Source: Cytophagales bacterium (GTDB lineage: Bacteria > Bacteroidota > Bacteroidia > Cytophagales > Amoebophilaceae). From it: DNA of 6,553 bases. Shown one piece after another: positions 6,314 through 6,553 of the stretch. The DNA lies in the NCBI GenBank assembly GCA_022360235.1, contig JAKSDE010000393.1:1-6553 (forward strand), written 5' to 3'. The notes below the pieces were generated by a model. It was not told the origin of the DNA. It ran no database searches and saw nothing but the letters and a program-made list of their open reading frames with translations. The position numbers were made by a program, and so were the translations under genes. The stretch's first letter is position 1. Each line of letters opens with the position of its first letter.

Positions 6314-6443
6314 GCCCCTTAACAAGTATTAAATACTGTTTTTTTACACTTAAAATGACTATCTTAGCTTCCAAAAGCTCATGTATAGCGTAGCAATATG
6401 GGCAAGAAAAACCTTTATTACACTACAACCTTGCAAAAAAATA
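6314..6443 (+). pseudogene. Decayed insertion sequence, second copy of the 1384-1514 element
   Basis: It matches the reverse complement of 1384-1514 from GCCCCTTAACAAGTA through the ATG at 6355 and on to CCTTGCAAAAAA. The frame starts MTIL-SCI like its partner but a one-base insertion near 6390 brings an immediate TAG, and a later 2-base loss shifts it again. It therefore cannot make protein. It sits head-on against the 5' end of the E1 gene, so part of the E1 promoter region is this remnant. Confidence 0.6.
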
Positions 6444-6493
6444 GCATGCTCTATGCTCGGTAAAGCACCTCATCAAGACCCATGAAAGGAGTA

Positions 6494-6507
6494 TTTTCTA
6501 TAGTCCC
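6494..6507. repeat. Solo terminal repeat of the GGGACTGTAGAA family
   Basis: TTTTCTATAGTCCC is the reverse complement of GGGACTATAGAAAA, one base from the terminal repeat at 1135-1149 and 3818-3829. It may be the far end of the decayed element starting near 6314. The remaining bases to 6553 show no gene or repeat I can support. Confidence 0.45.
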
Positions 6508-6553
6508 ACTCAGGACTTCTCATTCATCTATTTCCAACAATCCTACGACAGGA

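Noticed and set aside
1..6553. CRISPR array or tandem repeat array
   Set aside because: No regularly spaced repeats of 20-40 bp were seen; the repeats present are scattered mobile-element ends.

Overview
The window looks like accessory or intergenic-rich chromosome from a Bacteroidetes bacterium. It resembles a host-dependent, mobile-element-laden genome of the Amoebophilus/Cardinium kind. That placement is inference. It rests on the single-chain fused E1alpha-E1beta 2-oxoacid dehydrogenase, which has a Bacteroidetes-type sequence; on a small protein that resembles a conserved Bacteroidetes family; on the lack of clear Shine-Dalgarno sequences before the genes; and on the density of broken insertion sequences and group II intron pieces. 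No search was possible, so species-level identity is not claimed.

Layout: 1-132 holds the 5' part of a group II intron on the minus strand, running off the left edge. 226-279 is a decayed insertion-sequence end, followed by a short orphan reading frame to 471 that looks like the 3' stump of a lost gene. 541-655 is a plus-strand group II intron scrap. 670-1035 is an intact small gene of unknown function. 1086-1514 is a graveyard of insertion-sequence ends and minus-strand transposase-like fragments. 1515-1793 is AT-rich spacer. 1794-2720 is an intact AraC-family regulator. 2741-2868 carries a hairpin and a small inverted-repeat element. About 2940-3715 is a degenerate minus-strand group II intron with a frameshifted reverse-transcriptase start. 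3731-3831 is a 101-bp MITE. 3859-6294 (minus) is the large E1 gene. 6314-6507 is a second decayed copy of the insertion sequence seen at 1384-1514, in the opposite orientation.

Only three genes look intact: the small hypothetical, the AraC regulator and the E1 enzyme. Nothing ties them into one operon; they are separated by mobile debris and the E1 gene faces the other two. The E1 chain should act in central carbon metabolism with E2 and E3 subunits encoded elsewhere. The AraC protein is probably a one-component regulator whose ligand and targets cannot be read here. The points most worth a second look are the layered mobile-element remains (a shared GGGRCTGTAGAA terminal repeat at several sites, and three group II intron pieces), a swap of the two predicted metal ligands in the E1alpha thiamine-diphosphate site, and the non-ATG start of the E1 gene beside an insertion-sequence remnant. 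I did not find a convincing new multi-gene system.
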